Assembly: GCF_036231905.1 (NCBI RefSeq)
Contig: NZ_JAZARE010000004.1
Location: forward strand, 434,001-498,000
Reading direction: 5' to 3'
DNA: 64,000 nt
Source of the DNA: CAMLIZ01 sp036231905
GTDB lineage: Bacteria; Pseudomonadota; Gammaproteobacteria; Burkholderiales; Burkholderiaceae_C
Position numbers and translations under genes: made by a program. Below, one piece after another: positions 1 to 9,074 of this stretch; the first letter of the stretch is position 1; each line of letters starts with the position of its first letter. Below the pieces are notes generated by a model. It made no database searches. It saw nothing but the letters and a program-made list of their open reading frames with translations, and was not told the DNA's origin.

Positions 1-98
1 TGCGCCAGCACGCGGCGGTTGAACTCGAGGATCGACCGCTCGCGATTCAATAGCGGCACCATGAAGCCAGGCTGGCGCGGATCGGAGGTGCTGGTCAT
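1..98 (-). CDS. ppk1: Polyphosphate kinase, N-terminal fragment
   Basis: Only the first 32 codons lie in the window. The gene reads leftward from an ATG at 98 and runs off the left edge. After a short variable start the peptide reads LLNRERSILEFNRRVLA, which matches the conserved opening of PPK1 (usually N-R-E-L-S-W-L-x-F-N-x-R-V-L). PPK1 reversibly polymerises the gamma phosphate of ATP into inorganic polyphosphate through a phospho-histidine intermediate; none of the catalytic part is visible here. The call rests on this N-terminal signature alone. Confidence 0.75.
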   Translation of the reverse strand, partial: MTSTSDPRQPGFMVPLLNRERSILEFNRRVLA

Positions 99-167
99 CG
101 CGCCAATTTATGAAGCTATTGCGACAGCTTGATGACACTGGTCACCAGCTGTATCGGCGACCGCAGG

Positions 168-992
168 CTACGCCCCCATGAATCGGCGGCGGTAGGTGTC
201 GGGCAGGTCGGCCACGCGCAGCAACAACGGCAGGTCGGCGGTGTTGAAGTCCGGGTCCCAGGCCGGTGCGCTCAGCAGGCGCGCGCCGCACTTGAGGTAG
301 CCCTTCACCAGCGCCGGTGGCTCCACCGCCAGGTCGCTGCGCAGCGCCTCCACCGGCAGCGGCAGGCGCGGGGTCACCCGCTCCGCCGGCGGCACCAGAT
401 GGGATGCCTTCAGCTGCTGCCACACGCTGGCCGCGGTGTGGCCACCGTCGGCCATCGGGATGCTGGCGCAGCCGATCACCGCCGCCACGTTGTTGGCGTG
501 CATGAACTCCGCCAGCTTGCTCCACATGAGCAGGATCACGGCGCCGCGCCGCCAGTCCGGGTGCACGCAGGAGCGGCCCAGTTCGGCCATGTAGGGCCGC
601 AGCCGGCCCAGCGACGACAGGTCGAATTCCTCCTCGGTGTAGTAGCCGCCCAGGCGCTGCGCGGCCGCCGGCATCATCACCCGGTAGGTGCCCACCAGCA
701 TGCTGGGCCCGGCAGCGGTTTCCGCGGTGCGCACCAGCAGGTGTTCGCAATGCGCGTCGAAGCGGTCGGCGTCCAGCCCGTCCGGCGTGCCGGGTGGCGG
801 CTGCAGCCGCGCGCCCATTTCGCCAGCGAACACCTGGTGGCGCAAGCGCTGCGCGGCCTGCACCTCGTGCTCGTGGCGGGCCCACACGACTTCCAGCGTA
901 CCGGGCTGCGCACGGGTCGCGGTAGATGGTGGAGTGCCTGCGCGCGCGGCCGGCTGCTGCAGGGAGGGATGGTTCACCAACGACTCGTTCAT
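168..992 (-). CDS. OlsB-like GNAT-fold N-acyltransferase
   Basis: A 274-aa protein with the features of the acyl-ACP-dependent N-acyltransferase family that includes ornithine-lipid OlsB and 'hemolysin-like' acyltransferases. The central part shows the expected core: an R-x-R-H-Q-V-F strand, the L-V-G-T-Y-R-V segment, a Y-Y-T-E-E-E-F-D-L block, and E-L-G-R-S-C-V-H-P followed by the acyl-donor loop. OlsB enzymes attach a 3-hydroxyacyl chain to ornithine to make lyso-ornithine lipid. The reading frame stays open far upstream, but similarity begins only after the ATG at 992, chosen here as the start. It is co-directional with ppk1, 69 bp away. The exact acceptor substrate is not shown by the sequence. 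Confidence 0.7.
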   Translation of the reverse strand: MNESLVNHPSLQQPAARAGTPPSTATRAQPGTLEVVWARHEHEVQAAQRLRHQVFAGEMGARLQPPPGTPDGLDADRFDAHCEHLLVRTAETAAGPSMLVGTYRVMMPAAAQRLGGYYTEEEFDLSSLGRLRPYMAELGRSCVHPDWRRGAVILLMWSKLAEFMHANNVAAVIGCASIPMADGGHTAASVWQQLKASHLVPPAERVTPRLPLPVEALRSDLAVEPPALVKGYLKCGARLLSAPAWDPDFNTADLPLLLRVADLPDTYRRRFMGA

Positions 993-1253
993 CTGCGCCT
1001 CGTGCGGGACTGGGGGTTGGCGCGATGCTGCCGGCGGGCGGTGACCTGGGCATGACGCGGCGATGACACGCCAGTGACGTCGCGCCGTCATCGCACCGTC
1101 ACGGCACGGCCGGATGGTCGGGCGCTTGGCACACCTCTCCAGAAAGCGGTGCGATGCCGCTTGCGCGGCGTGACCCCCTTTGTTGCGGTGTGGCCCGCGC
1201 AATCCGGTGTGATCGACAATTCCCGCAACTACAAGTAACGGGGGGAGTGGTCG

Positions 1254-3158
1254 ATGGAATATCCGGCGTTCGAGCAGATGGTTGGCCAACTCGAAGTGGC
1301 CATCGATCAGAAGCCAGTGTCCTACCGCATCAAGGTCTTGCTGCTGGTTCTGGTGGGCTTCGGGATCATCGCCTTGATGATGGCGGCTGCCGGAGTGACG
1401 CTGCTTGCACTCGTCGCCGTGCCGATTGCGCTGTGGTCTGGAGGCTTCCATGCCTGGGCCGCCTATCTTTGGCTCGCCAAGTTCCTGCTGATCCTGGCGA
1501 TTCCAGTGTGGCTTCTCATCAGGTCGACCACTTCCGCGCTGTTGACCCGGTTGCCGGTGCCCGAAGGAGTGGAAGTGCGACGCTCCGATGTGCCGGCGCT
1601 GTTCGACGCCATCGACGCGATCCGCAGCCGCATGAGAGGGCCGCGTTTCCACCATGTGCTTGTCACCGACGACCTCAACGCGGCAGTGGTCCAGCGGCCT
1701 CTTTTCGGGCTCTTCGGCCCCTCTCGGAACTATCTGATCCTCGGCCTGCCGTTGCTGGAAAGCCTGCCGCCCGCGGAGGCGTCAGCGGTGGTCGCGCATG
1801 AATACGGCCACCTCTCCGGTGCGCATGGACGATTCGCGGCGTTCGTCTACCGCCTGCGGATCACCTGGGCCACGGTGCACGGGGTGTCGCGCCAATGGCA
1901 AGGGTTCGGCGGCAAGGCGCTGGGCAGGCTGGTCGAATCGTACGCGCCGTACTTCAATGCATACACCTTCGTTCTGGCGCGGGCCAACGAGTATCAGGCA
2001 GACGCTGCGGCGGCCGAACTGGTTGGCAGCCAGGCGACCGCCAGCGCATTGAAGCGGGTTGACGTGACCAGCGCGCACTACGGCAAGTTCATTCGCCAAA
2101 CGTTCCGCAAGACCTTGGAGAGCCCGACTCCTCCGGACAACATTGCGGTTCAGTGGGCCAGCGCGGCGACCCAGGTCTGCGCCGAGGAGGCGCGCCGATG
2201 GCTGAAGCGAGCCGTGGCGCACAAGGCCGGCGTCGCAGACACGCACCCCTCGTTGCGGGACCGCCTGAAAGCGTTGCAGTGCACGGCGCCTGCCGACCTG
2301 GAAGAGGTACCGGTCTGGACTGGCGGACCGAGCGCCGCGCAAGCCTGGCTGGGGCCCCAGCTGAGTCCCGTTCGGGACCGGGTTCAGGCCCGGTGGAGGG
2401 ACGATGTTCGTGATGCCTGGCGCCAACGCCATGAGACGGTGCTGAAGCAGCGAGCCCGCCTCGCCGAGCTTTGCGGGATGACCAGCCCAACACAAGAGCA
2501 GCATTCCGAGCGTCTTCGCCTGCGGTTGGATCTCGAAGCCCTGTCGGACTTCGAAGCCGACCTGGCCTCGTTTGCCGCGGCGTATCCCGCCAGCGTGTTG
2601 GGCCCGTATCTGGAGGGGGAGTGGCGACTGTCCATGGGCGACGAAATGGGCCTGGCGTGCCTGGAGCGTGCGATGGAGTTGGATGCCGACGCGGTGAAAC
2701 CCGCTTGTGAAAAGGCGTTCGAGTACTTGCGGGAGCGCGAAGATGCGAGAGCGGATGCCTATCAGGAGCGCTGGCTCCAGCGGGACCGCTGGGAACAGTC
2801 GGTGCATCCGGAGTTGCGTGAGCTCAATGTCGACCATGAGTTGAGCGATCCGGAATTGACTGACGAGCAGCGGTCCAAGGTGGAAGCACTGGTGCAAGCC
2901 AACCATGCCGGCGTTGCGCACGCCTACATCGCGCGGCGCATCCTTCCGTCGGATGCCACGGTGCTCACCTACGTCCTCGGCCTGGAGCTTGAGCCCGCGC
3001 CGCCTCGATTGGAGATGCCGCATGAAATCGTGTCCCGATTGGCGGACACGGGCGGGTGGCCGGTGCACTTGATCGTGTGCACCTTGGACGGCAAGAACGC
3101 CAAACTGAAGCCGCGGCTCCAGGCGTTGCCGAGTGCGCGGATCGAACTCCACCCCTAG
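1254..3158 (+). CDS. M48-family membrane metalloprotease
   Basis: A 634-aa protein. Two or three hydrophobic segments at roughly residues 25-85 should anchor it in the inner membrane. The zinc motif HEYGH occupies residues 182-186, and the third ligand is offered by the later N-E-Y-Q-A-D segment (about residue 245), the pattern of M48 (HtpX/Oma1-like) peptidases. The C-terminal 300 residues are mostly charged helix and carry no motif I recognise; they are much longer than in HtpX. M48 enzymes usually degrade membrane or envelope proteins. A G-rich stretch (GGGGGAG) just before the ATG serves as ribosome binding site. The gene stands alone, convergent with the next gene. Confidence 0.8.
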   Translation: MEYPAFEQMVGQLEVAIDQKPVSYRIKVLLLVLVGFGIIALMMAAAGVTLLALVAVPIALWSGGFHAWAAYLWLAKFLLILAIPVWLLIRSTTSALLTRLPVPEGVEVRRSDVPALFDAIDAIRSRMRGPRFHHVLVTDDLNAAVVQRPLFGLFGPSRNYLILGLPLLESLPPAEASAVVAHEYGHLSGAHGRFAAFVYRLRITWATVHGVSRQWQGFGGKALGRLVESYAPYFNAYTFVLARANEYQADAAAAELVGSQATASALKRVDVTSAHYGKFIRQTFRKTLESPTPPDNIAVQWASAATQVCAEEARRWLKRAVAHKAGVADTHPSLRDRLKALQCTAPADLEEVPVWTGGPSAAQAWLGPQLSPVRDRVQARWRDDVRDAWRQRHETVLKQRARLAELCGMTSPTQEQHSERLRLRLDLEALSDFEADLASFAAAYPASVLGPYLEGEWRLSMGDEMGLACLERAMELDADAVKPACEKAFEYLREREDARADAYQERWLQRDRWEQSVHPELRELNVDHELSDPELTDEQRSKVEALVQANHAGVAHAYIARRILPSDATVLTYVLGLELEPAPPRLEMPHEIVSRLADTGGWPVHLIVCTLDGKNAKLKPRLQALPSARIELHP

Positions 3159-3231
3159 CGCTGCGGCGCGATGCGCACCTCCAGGAGGGACTCGCCGCAG
3201 CCGGCCCGTGGACCGCGGCATGTCCGGCGAA

Positions 3232-4254
3232 TCAGCCGGGCGATGCGTCTCCAAACACCTCCAGCGCCGACCCGTCCAGCGAGCGCAGCATGTCGACCGC
3301 GTCCACCGCCTCACCCAGCGCCAACGCGCCGCTGCGCCGGTAGGCGGGGGCCATCAGGCGCTGGGCGGCTTCGATGACGACGGGTGCCGTCACGGCGTAG
3401 ATGTCCTGCCCGCGCACGCCGGCGGTGCGGGTGATGCCGTGCTGCACCAGGCGCACCACCAGCTCGAAGCGCTGCGCCGAGCGGCCGCTATCGTCCGCGG
3501 CCGTCGGCGCCGGTGTGGCCGCGTCGCGGATGTCGGCCAGCGCCGAGCGGTTGAGCAGGGAGCGGATCTCGCGGGCCTTGAGGTGGCGGGACAGCGTGAT
3601 CACTTCGCTGAAGGGCATCTGCGTCATGGCCTGCGGCCCCAGCGGCGCGGAGAACACCCAGTTGGCCACGTCGGCCGAAGGCTGAAGCGGCGCCAGGCGG
3701 CCATCCCGCACCACCACCCGCGGCACCGTGTTGCGCTCGCCCGTCTTGCGCGTGCCGCTGGTGGGCCACCAGCGGTCCAGGGCGATCGCCACCGTGATCT
3801 CGTCGATGTCACCCTCAGCGGCCAGGGCGCTGGCCAGCAGGTCGGCGAGGCCGCCGTAGAAGGCCGCGGCGGGGATCACGGCCCTGCCGGCGGCGCGCGC
3901 CGGTGCGTCGAGTTCGGTGAAGCTCGCCAGGGCGCTGGCCTGCTCTGCCGTGACGTCGATGTAGTGGCAGCCGGCACGCAGCGCGGCCTGCGCCACGGCC
4001 GCCGCGGTGTCCAGGAACGGGCCGGCGCAGTTGATCACCACCGCGCAGCCGGCGAAGGCGCGTTCCAGGCTGGCGGGATCGTCCAGATCGGCAGTGCGCT
4101 GCGGCACGATGGGGGGCAGGGCCTCGGCGAGCCGTGCGGCGCTGCGCCCGACCGCCACCACGGGCAACCCGCGGCGCTGCGCTTCCTGCACGACAAACCG
4201 GCCGGTGTGGCCGGTGGCGCCGTACACCGCGATGAATTTGCTGGTGGAGTTCAT
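3232..4254 (-). CDS. Saccharopine dehydrogenase-like NAD(P)-binding protein
   Basis: A 340-aa protein with an N-terminal Rossmann fold: I-A-V-Y-G-A-T-G-H-T-G at residues 7-17 is the dinucleotide loop, and V-V-I-N-C-A-G-P-F follows about 70 residues later, as in trans-acting enoyl reductases and saccharopine-reductase-like proteins. The frame is open to 4329, but that stretch covers the operator region, so the ATG at 4254 is the better start. It diverges from a TetR regulator across a 17-bp inverted repeat that almost certainly controls it. The substrate is unknown; this family often acts on lipids or small hydrophobic carbonyl compounds. Confidence 0.75.
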   Translation of the reverse strand: MNSTSKFIAVYGATGHTGRFVVQEAQRRGLPVVAVGRSAARLAEALPPIVPQRTADLDDPASLERAFAGCAVVINCAGPFLDTAAAVAQAALRAGCHYIDVTAEQASALASFTELDAPARAAGRAVIPAAAFYGGLADLLASALAAEGDIDEITVAIALDRWWPTSGTRKTGERNTVPRVVVRDGRLAPLQPSADVANWVFSAPLGPQAMTQMPFSEVITLSRHLKAREIRSLLNRSALADIRDAATPAPTAADDSGRSAQRFELVVRLVQHGITRTAGVRGQDIYAVTAPVVIEAAQRLMAPAYRRSGALALGEAVDAVDMLRSLDGSALEVFGDASPG

Positions 4255-4276
4255 GTCGAGCCTTCCTATGGTGAGT

Positions 4277-4322
4277 GATACAGACCTGTCTGTGCTTGTA
4301 ATGTGACAGACAGGTCTGTATC
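4277..4322. promoter_or_regulatory. Double TetR-type operator between divergent genes
   Basis: Two perfectly inverted 17-bp arms (4277-4293 and 4306-4322) flank a 12-bp spacer. Each arm is itself a dyad: ACAGAC-CT-GTCTGT at 4280-4293 and ACAGAC-AG-GTCTGT at 4306-4319. This gives two operators, one beside each divergent gene. A possible rightward promoter, TTGTAA (4296-4301), 17 bp, TATCGT (4319-4324), overlaps the right operator and would start transcription almost at the TetR ATG. TetR repressors typically bind 14-16 bp dyads of this kind; binding by the neighbouring regulator is inferred. Confidence 0.75.
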
Positions 4323-4331
4323 GTGTCAAGC

Positions 4332-5021
4332 ATGCGCACTCCTGCCGGCTCCCGCACTCGCCCCGATCCTTTGGCCATCAGCCGCTCCCGGCCGGCCGCC
4401 AAGCGCCCTGCCGTGGCACGGGCCCGCGCCACAGGTGCGCCGGCCACCGAGCCGGCCGCCGAGGTGCGCGACCGCATCCTCGACACCGCCTCCCGCCTTT
4501 TCTACGAGCGCGGCGTGCGCGCGGTCGGTGTCGACCTGGTGGTGCTGGAGGCGGCGGTGGCCAAGACCAGCCTCTACCGCTACTTCCCCACCAAGGACGA
4601 CTTGATCGTCGCCTTCCTGGAGCGGGAGGACGTGGACTTCTGGGCCCAGTGGGACAGCGTGTCCGCGCAGTTCGCCGACGACCCCGCCGGCGAGCTGGAC
4701 GCGCACATGTGCTGGATTGGCGAACGCCTGGCCCGCTCCAACTACCGCGGCTGCCCGCAGATCAATGTGGCCGCCGAGTTCGCTGAGCACGACCACCCGG
4801 CCCGCGAGGTCGCGCGGCGGCACATGCAGGCGTTGCGCAGCCGCCTGCACGTCATCGCCAAGCGGCTGCGCGTGCCCCGGCCACAGCAACTGGCCGCGCA
4901 GCTGGCGGTGCTGGTGAACGGTGCCTTTGTCAGCGCCGGCCTGCTCAGCCCCGACGAAGCCACCGGGGTGTTGCGGGCCGCTTTGAAGGCCTTGCTGGCG
5001 GGTGCGAAGGCCGGCGCCTGA
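4332..5021 (+). CDS. TetR-family transcriptional regulator
   Basis: About 229 aa from the ATG at 4332; a GTG at 4323 would add three residues. After a basic, alanine/proline-rich N-terminal extension of about 45 residues comes a typical TetR helix-turn-helix: R-D-R-I-L-D-T-A-S-R-L-F-Y-E-R-G, then S-L-Y-R-Y-F-P-T-K-D-D-L. The C-terminal part is the ligand-binding and dimerisation domain; its N-Y-R-G-C-P-x-I-N segment is common in regulators of oxidoreductase or efflux genes. It probably represses itself and the divergent saccharopine-dehydrogenase-like gene through the double operator. No Shine-Dalgarno is visible, so the transcript may be leaderless. Confidence 0.85.
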   Translation: MRTPAGSRTRPDPLAISRSRPAAKRPAVARARATGAPATEPAAEVRDRILDTASRLFYERGVRAVGVDLVVLEAAVAKTSLYRYFPTKDDLIVAFLEREDVDFWAQWDSVSAQFADDPAGELDAHMCWIGERLARSNYRGCPQINVAAEFAEHDHPAREVARRHMQALRSRLHVIAKRLRVPRPQQLAAQLAVLVNGAFVSAGLLSPDEATGVLRAALKALLAGAKAGA

Positions 5022-5230
5022 GGGTTGACCCCTGCGCGCAGCCATAACGCCCGCCCAGTTGTCCGGATCGCCGGACATGGTGCAGCAGCGGATACCCCAG
5101 CCGGTCGGCCGCGCGCAAAAACCGCTCAGCAGATCACGTGGCGGCCCATCCGCCCCTACTTGGCGGACAGCGCCAGGAGGGGTGACCCCGTAGAGCGGCC
5201 CGGCCCATTGGAGAACAATCCCAGCCAGGG

Positions 5231-7519
5231 ATGGCTCCGGCCGGGATCATGCCGTTCACCAACCTCTTTGCTCCGAAGGACAGGGGGCGCCAGGCGCAGC
5301 GGCGCTTTGCGTTGGGGGTGATCCTTGTCAACGTGGCGGTGGCCGGCCTGCTGGCGCTGCTGGTGTACCTGGTGCTGGCCGCCAGCCGGCGGGCCTATGA
5401 GACGCAGGCGCGCGACACCGCGGAGGGCCTGGCCGCCGTGGCCCAGCTGAACGTCGCGTCCGAGCTGTCGCGGGTGGACAACCTGCTGCGCGCCGCGCTC
5501 GGCGAGCTCGACGCCGGGCGCCAGGCGGGCCGCCTGGACGACGACACCGTCAACCGCATCCTGGCCCGCCACCGCGAGCTGCTGCCCGGCGTGGAAGGGC
5601 TGCGCCTGGCCGACGCGCAAGGCCGGGTGCGCTGGGGCAACGACCTGCCAGCCGGTGCCCCGGTGGACATCTCCGACCGCGACTACTTTGCTCAGGCGCG
5701 CCAACGCGCGGACGGCGCAGCGGTGATCGGCGGGCCGGTGAAGTCACGTGTGTCAGGCAACTGGGTGGTGGCGCTGGTGCACGCCGTGCGATGGGAAGGC
5801 CGCTTCGACGGCGTGTTGTTCGCCACCCTCGCAGTGGACCATTTCCAGCGCCTGTTCGCCCGCTACCACCTGGTGGAACGGGATGCGATCACGCTGCGCA
5901 CCAGCGACCTGCGGCTGGTGGCGCGCCATGCGCCGGGCAGCACGGCCGCATTGAGCATCGGCAGCACTTCAGTGTCGGCGGAACTCCGCGCCGCGATGGC
6001 GCGCAACATCAGCCATGGTGCCTTCGTGTCCCGCAATCTCCCCGACGGCGTGGAGCGCACCGCGGCCTTCCGGCAGGTGGACGGCTGGCCCTTCGTGGTG
6101 ATCACCGGCCTGGGAAACGAGCGCTTCTTCGCACCGTGGCGCGCGCAGGCCCGGCAGGTCGCCCTGCTGGCGCTGGTGGCCTGGCTGCTCACGGCCGTGG
6201 CCACCTACTCGGTGTACCTGTCGTGGCTGCGCCAGTCGCACAGCATGCGGGCCCTGGCCGCGCAGACCCGCCGGGTGCAGACGCTGCTGCGGGTGGCGAG
6301 CGACGGCATCCACATCCTCGACCACACCGGGCGGCTGGTGGCGATGAGCGACTCCTTCGCGCAGATGCTGGGCTCCACCAGCCAGCAGCTGCTCGGCCGC
6401 CACGTGAGCAGCTGGGACGCCAACCAGGGCGAGGCCCGCATCTCGGCCTGGCTGGCCACGATCCGCAACGGTGACCGCCAGCTGGTGGAGGTGCAGCACC
6501 GGCGCGACGACGGCCGCATCCTCGACGTGGAGCTGGCGCTGAGCGTGGTGGACATCGACGGCGAGCTGATGGTGTTCGGCTCGGCACGCGACGTCACCGA
6601 ACGCAAGCGCCTGCTGGCGTCGCTGGAGGCATCGTCGGCGCAGGCGCGCCAGCTGCTGGCCGAGCAGACCGCCATGCTGAACAACGACATCGTCGGCATG
6701 GCCAAGCTGCGCGATCGCACCGCGCTGTGGACCAACCGGGCGCTGGAGCGCATGTTCGGCTACGCCGCCGGCGAACTGCAAGGCCGCTCCTCGCGCCTGC
6801 TGTACCCCAGCGACGCCGCTTTCGAGGCGCTGGGCCGGGAGGCGTATGCCGCACTGGCCGCCGGCCAGAACTACCGCACGCAGCTGCAGCTGCAGCACAA
6901 GGAGGGGCACCTGCTGTGGATCGACCTCAGCGGGGTGGCCCTGTCGGACGGCCTGTCCTTCTGGATGATGGTGGACATCACCGCGATGAAGGAGGCGCAG
7001 GCGCGCATCGAGCACATTGCCTTCCACGATGCGCTCACCCAGCTGCCCAACCGCCTGCTGCTGGCCGACCGCCTGCACCAGGCGATTGCCGCGGCCGTCC
7101 GGGCGGGCACCCGCACGGCGGTGTGCTACCTGGACCTGGACGGCTTCAAGCAGGTGAACGACATGCATGGGCATGAAGCCGGCGATGCGCTGCTCGCGGA
7201 GCTGGCCAGCCGCCTGCAGGCTGCCCTGCGCGGCAACGACACCGCCGCGCGGGTGGGCGGTGACGAGTTCGTGTTGCTGATCACCGGGCTGGAGCAAACG
7301 GGGGGATGGCGCCCCATCGTCCAGCGCCTGATGGAGCTGCTGCACGCGCCGGTGGTGTTGCCCGGCGGGCTCCTGGTGCGTGTGGGCGCCAGCATGGGCG
7401 TGGCGCTGGTGCCCGACGATGGCACCGACCCGTCCGCCCTGCTCGCCAAGGCGGACGAGGCGATGCTGCATGCCAAGCGCGCCGGCAAGGGGCGCATCGT
7501 GCTGGCGGCCGGTGGCTGA
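5231..7519 (+). CDS. Membrane diguanylate cyclase (PDC/Cache-PAS-PAS-GGDEF)
   Basis: A 762-aa sensor enzyme. A transmembrane helix at about 28-50 is followed by a periplasmic PDC/Cache-like domain (about 55-300, with D-I-S-D-R-D-Y-F near residue 145), a second transmembrane helix (about 303-328), two PAS domains (about 345-455 and 475-590) and a C-terminal GGDEF domain. The active-site motif R-V-G-G-D-E-F is intact near residue 676, and R-G-N-D just upstream is an RxxD inhibitory c-di-GMP site. It should make c-di-GMP from two GTP in response to an extracytoplasmic ligand. A second ATG lies at 5249. It stands alone and ends 3 bp from the convergent MFS gene. Confidence 0.88.
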   Translation: MAPAGIMPFTNLFAPKDRGRQAQRRFALGVILVNVAVAGLLALLVYLVLAASRRAYETQARDTAEGLAAVAQLNVASELSRVDNLLRAALGELDAGRQAGRLDDDTVNRILARHRELLPGVEGLRLADAQGRVRWGNDLPAGAPVDISDRDYFAQARQRADGAAVIGGPVKSRVSGNWVVALVHAVRWEGRFDGVLFATLAVDHFQRLFARYHLVERDAITLRTSDLRLVARHAPGSTAALSIGSTSVSAELRAAMARNISHGAFVSRNLPDGVERTAAFRQVDGWPFVVITGLGNERFFAPWRAQARQVALLALVAWLLTAVATYSVYLSWLRQSHSMRALAAQTRRVQTLLRVASDGIHILDHTGRLVAMSDSFAQMLGSTSQQLLGRHVSSWDANQGEARISAWLATIRNGDRQLVEVQHRRDDGRILDVELALSVVDIDGELMVFGSARDVTERKRLLASLEASSAQARQLLAEQTAMLNNDIVGMAKLRDRTALWTNRALERMFGYAAGELQGRSSRLLYPSDAAFEALGREAYAALAAGQNYRTQLQLQHKEGHLLWIDLSGVALSDGLSFWMMVDITAMKEAQARIEHIAFHDALTQLPNRLLLADRLHQAIAAAVRAGTRTAVCYLDLDGFKQVNDMHGHEAGDALLAELASRLQAALRGNDTAARVGGDEFVLLITGLEQTGGWRPIVQRLMELLHAPVVLPGGLLVRVGASMGVALVPDDGTDPSALLAKADEAMLHAKRAGKGRIVLAAGG

Positions 7520-7522
7520 CGC

Positions 7523-8965
7523 TCAGCCCGGCCGGCCGTCGATGCGCTGGCCTGCCGCGCCGGCGCGTGCGATGGCCAGCGCCAGCACCAGCAGCGCCGC
7601 CGCCACGCCGAAGGTGACGCGCACGCCCAGCGCCACCGCGCCCGCTTGCGCCGTGGCCACGTCCGCGGTGCCTGCGGCCAGGGCGAAGAGAGTGCCCATC
7701 ACCGATGCGCCGGTCACCAGCCCGAGGTTGCGCGCCAGCGTGAGCAGCCCCGAGAACACGCCGCGCTGCTCGGCGGCCACGTCCGCCATCACCGCGGTGT
7801 TGTTGGCGGCCTGGAAGAGGGCGTAGCTCGCCGTGGTGAGCACCAGCGGCAGCACATAACCGGCCACGCCCCAGGCGATGGGCACGCTGCACAGCACCAC
7901 GCAGCCGAGCAGCATGCCGGCCAGCCCGGCGGCCGCCATGCGCTGCGCACCATGCCGATCGACCCAGCGCCCGGCGGGCACGCCGGCAAGCGCCGACACC
8001 ACCGGGCCGGCCGACATGGCCAGGCCCACCGCCGCGGTGGCCAGGCCGAAGCCGCGTGCCAGGTAGAAGGGCCCGACCACCAGCGTGGCCATCATCACGG
8101 TGGACACCAGCGCGCTCATTGCCAGCCCGGCGCGCAGCACCCGGTGGCGCAGGGTGGCCAGGCGGATCAGCGGTTGCGCAGCCCGGGCCTGCACCGCCAC
8201 GAAGAGCGCGGCACCGAGCGCTGCGGCGAGCAGCAGCGCCACGTTGAGCGCGCCGAAGCGGCCGCGGCCCAGCGTCATCGCCAGCGCATAGGCGGCCAGC
8301 GTGCCGGCCAGCAGCAAGGTGCCCAGCGTGTCGAAGCCGGCGGCCCCGCCTGTGCCGGCCCTGCGGTCAGCCGGCAGGTGGCGCCGGGCCAGTGCCCACG
8401 CCAGCAGCCCCAGCGGCAGGTTGATGAAGAAGATGGCCGGCCAGCCCAGGCCCGCGATCAGCACACCGCCCAGCGAGGGCCCCAGCGCCGTGCCGATCGC
8501 CGAGGTGGTGCCCAGCAGCCCCATGGCCCGGCCCGTCTGGTGCCGCGGCACCGTGTCGCCGACGAAGGCCACCGCCAGCGCCATCAGCACCGCCGCGCCC
8601 ACGCCTTGCAGGGCGCGTGCCGCGATCAGCCATCCCAAGCCCGGCGCCAGGCCGCACAGCACCGATGCCAGGGTGAACAGCGCGATGCCGGCCAGCAGCA
8701 GCGTGCGCCGGCCCACCAGGTCGCCCAGCCGCCCCGCGCCCACCACCAGCGCGGTGTTGGCCAGCAGGTACACGATCACCACCCACTGCACCTGGTGGAA
8801 CGGGGCGCCGAAGCGCAGGGCGAAGGTCGGCAGGGCGACGTTGGCGATGCTGATGCCCAGCGAGGGCAGCAGCATGCACAGCGCCAGGCCGGCGAGGGCG
8901 GCCTTGGCCGACGGGGCCGGGCGGGCCGGTGCGGCGGTGGCGGAGTCGGTGGTCGGCATGCTCAT
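7523..8965 (-). CDS. MFS drug-efflux transporter (DHA2-like, 14 TM)
   Basis: A 480-aa polytopic protein with about 14 hydrophobic helices. It has a G-R-L-G-D-L-V-G-R-R motif A in loop 2-3 and a motif-C-like G-x-x-x-G-P-x-x-G-G segment in helix 5, as in the EmrB/QacA drug:H+ antiporter group. The first about 20 residues are cytoplasmic and alanine/proline-rich. It is transcribed divergently from a LysR-type regulator 109 bp away, the usual arrangement for a regulator-controlled exporter. The exported compound cannot be read from the sequence. Confidence 0.85.
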   Translation of the reverse strand: MSMPTTDSATAAPARPAPSAKAALAGLALCMLLPSLGISIANVALPTFALRFGAPFHQVQWVVIVYLLANTALVVGAGRLGDLVGRRTLLLAGIALFTLASVLCGLAPGLGWLIAARALQGVGAAVLMALAVAFVGDTVPRHQTGRAMGLLGTTSAIGTALGPSLGGVLIAGLGWPAIFFINLPLGLLAWALARRHLPADRRAGTGGAAGFDTLGTLLLAGTLAAYALAMTLGRGRFGALNVALLLAAALGAALFVAVQARAAQPLIRLATLRHRVLRAGLAMSALVSTVMMATLVVGPFYLARGFGLATAAVGLAMSAGPVVSALAGVPAGRWVDRHGAQRMAAAGLAGMLLGCVVLCSVPIAWGVAGYVLPLVLTTASYALFQAANNTAVMADVAAEQRGVFSGLLTLARNLGLVTGASVMGTLFALAAGTADVATAQAGAVALGVRVTFGVAAALLVLALAIARAGAAGQRIDGRPG

Positions 8966-9048
8966 GGCGGGGCCTGCGGTGGGGCGACTCCGGTGCGGAG
9001 CCGTCTGAACGATAGGCGTTGTGCAGCCATGGCGGAAGGCGCATCATT

Positions 9049-9065
9049 TGCACTTCATCCGTGCA
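9049..9065. promoter_or_regulatory. Dyad in the LysR/MFS intergenic region
   Basis: TGCAC-N7-GTGCA lies 10 bp before the lysR-type ATG, between the divergent regulator and exporter. It has the interrupted-dyad form of LysR-type recognition sites and is the only clear dyad in the 109-bp gap. Autoregulation through this site is inferred. Confidence 0.4.
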
Positions 9066-9074
9066 TAGAACGCC

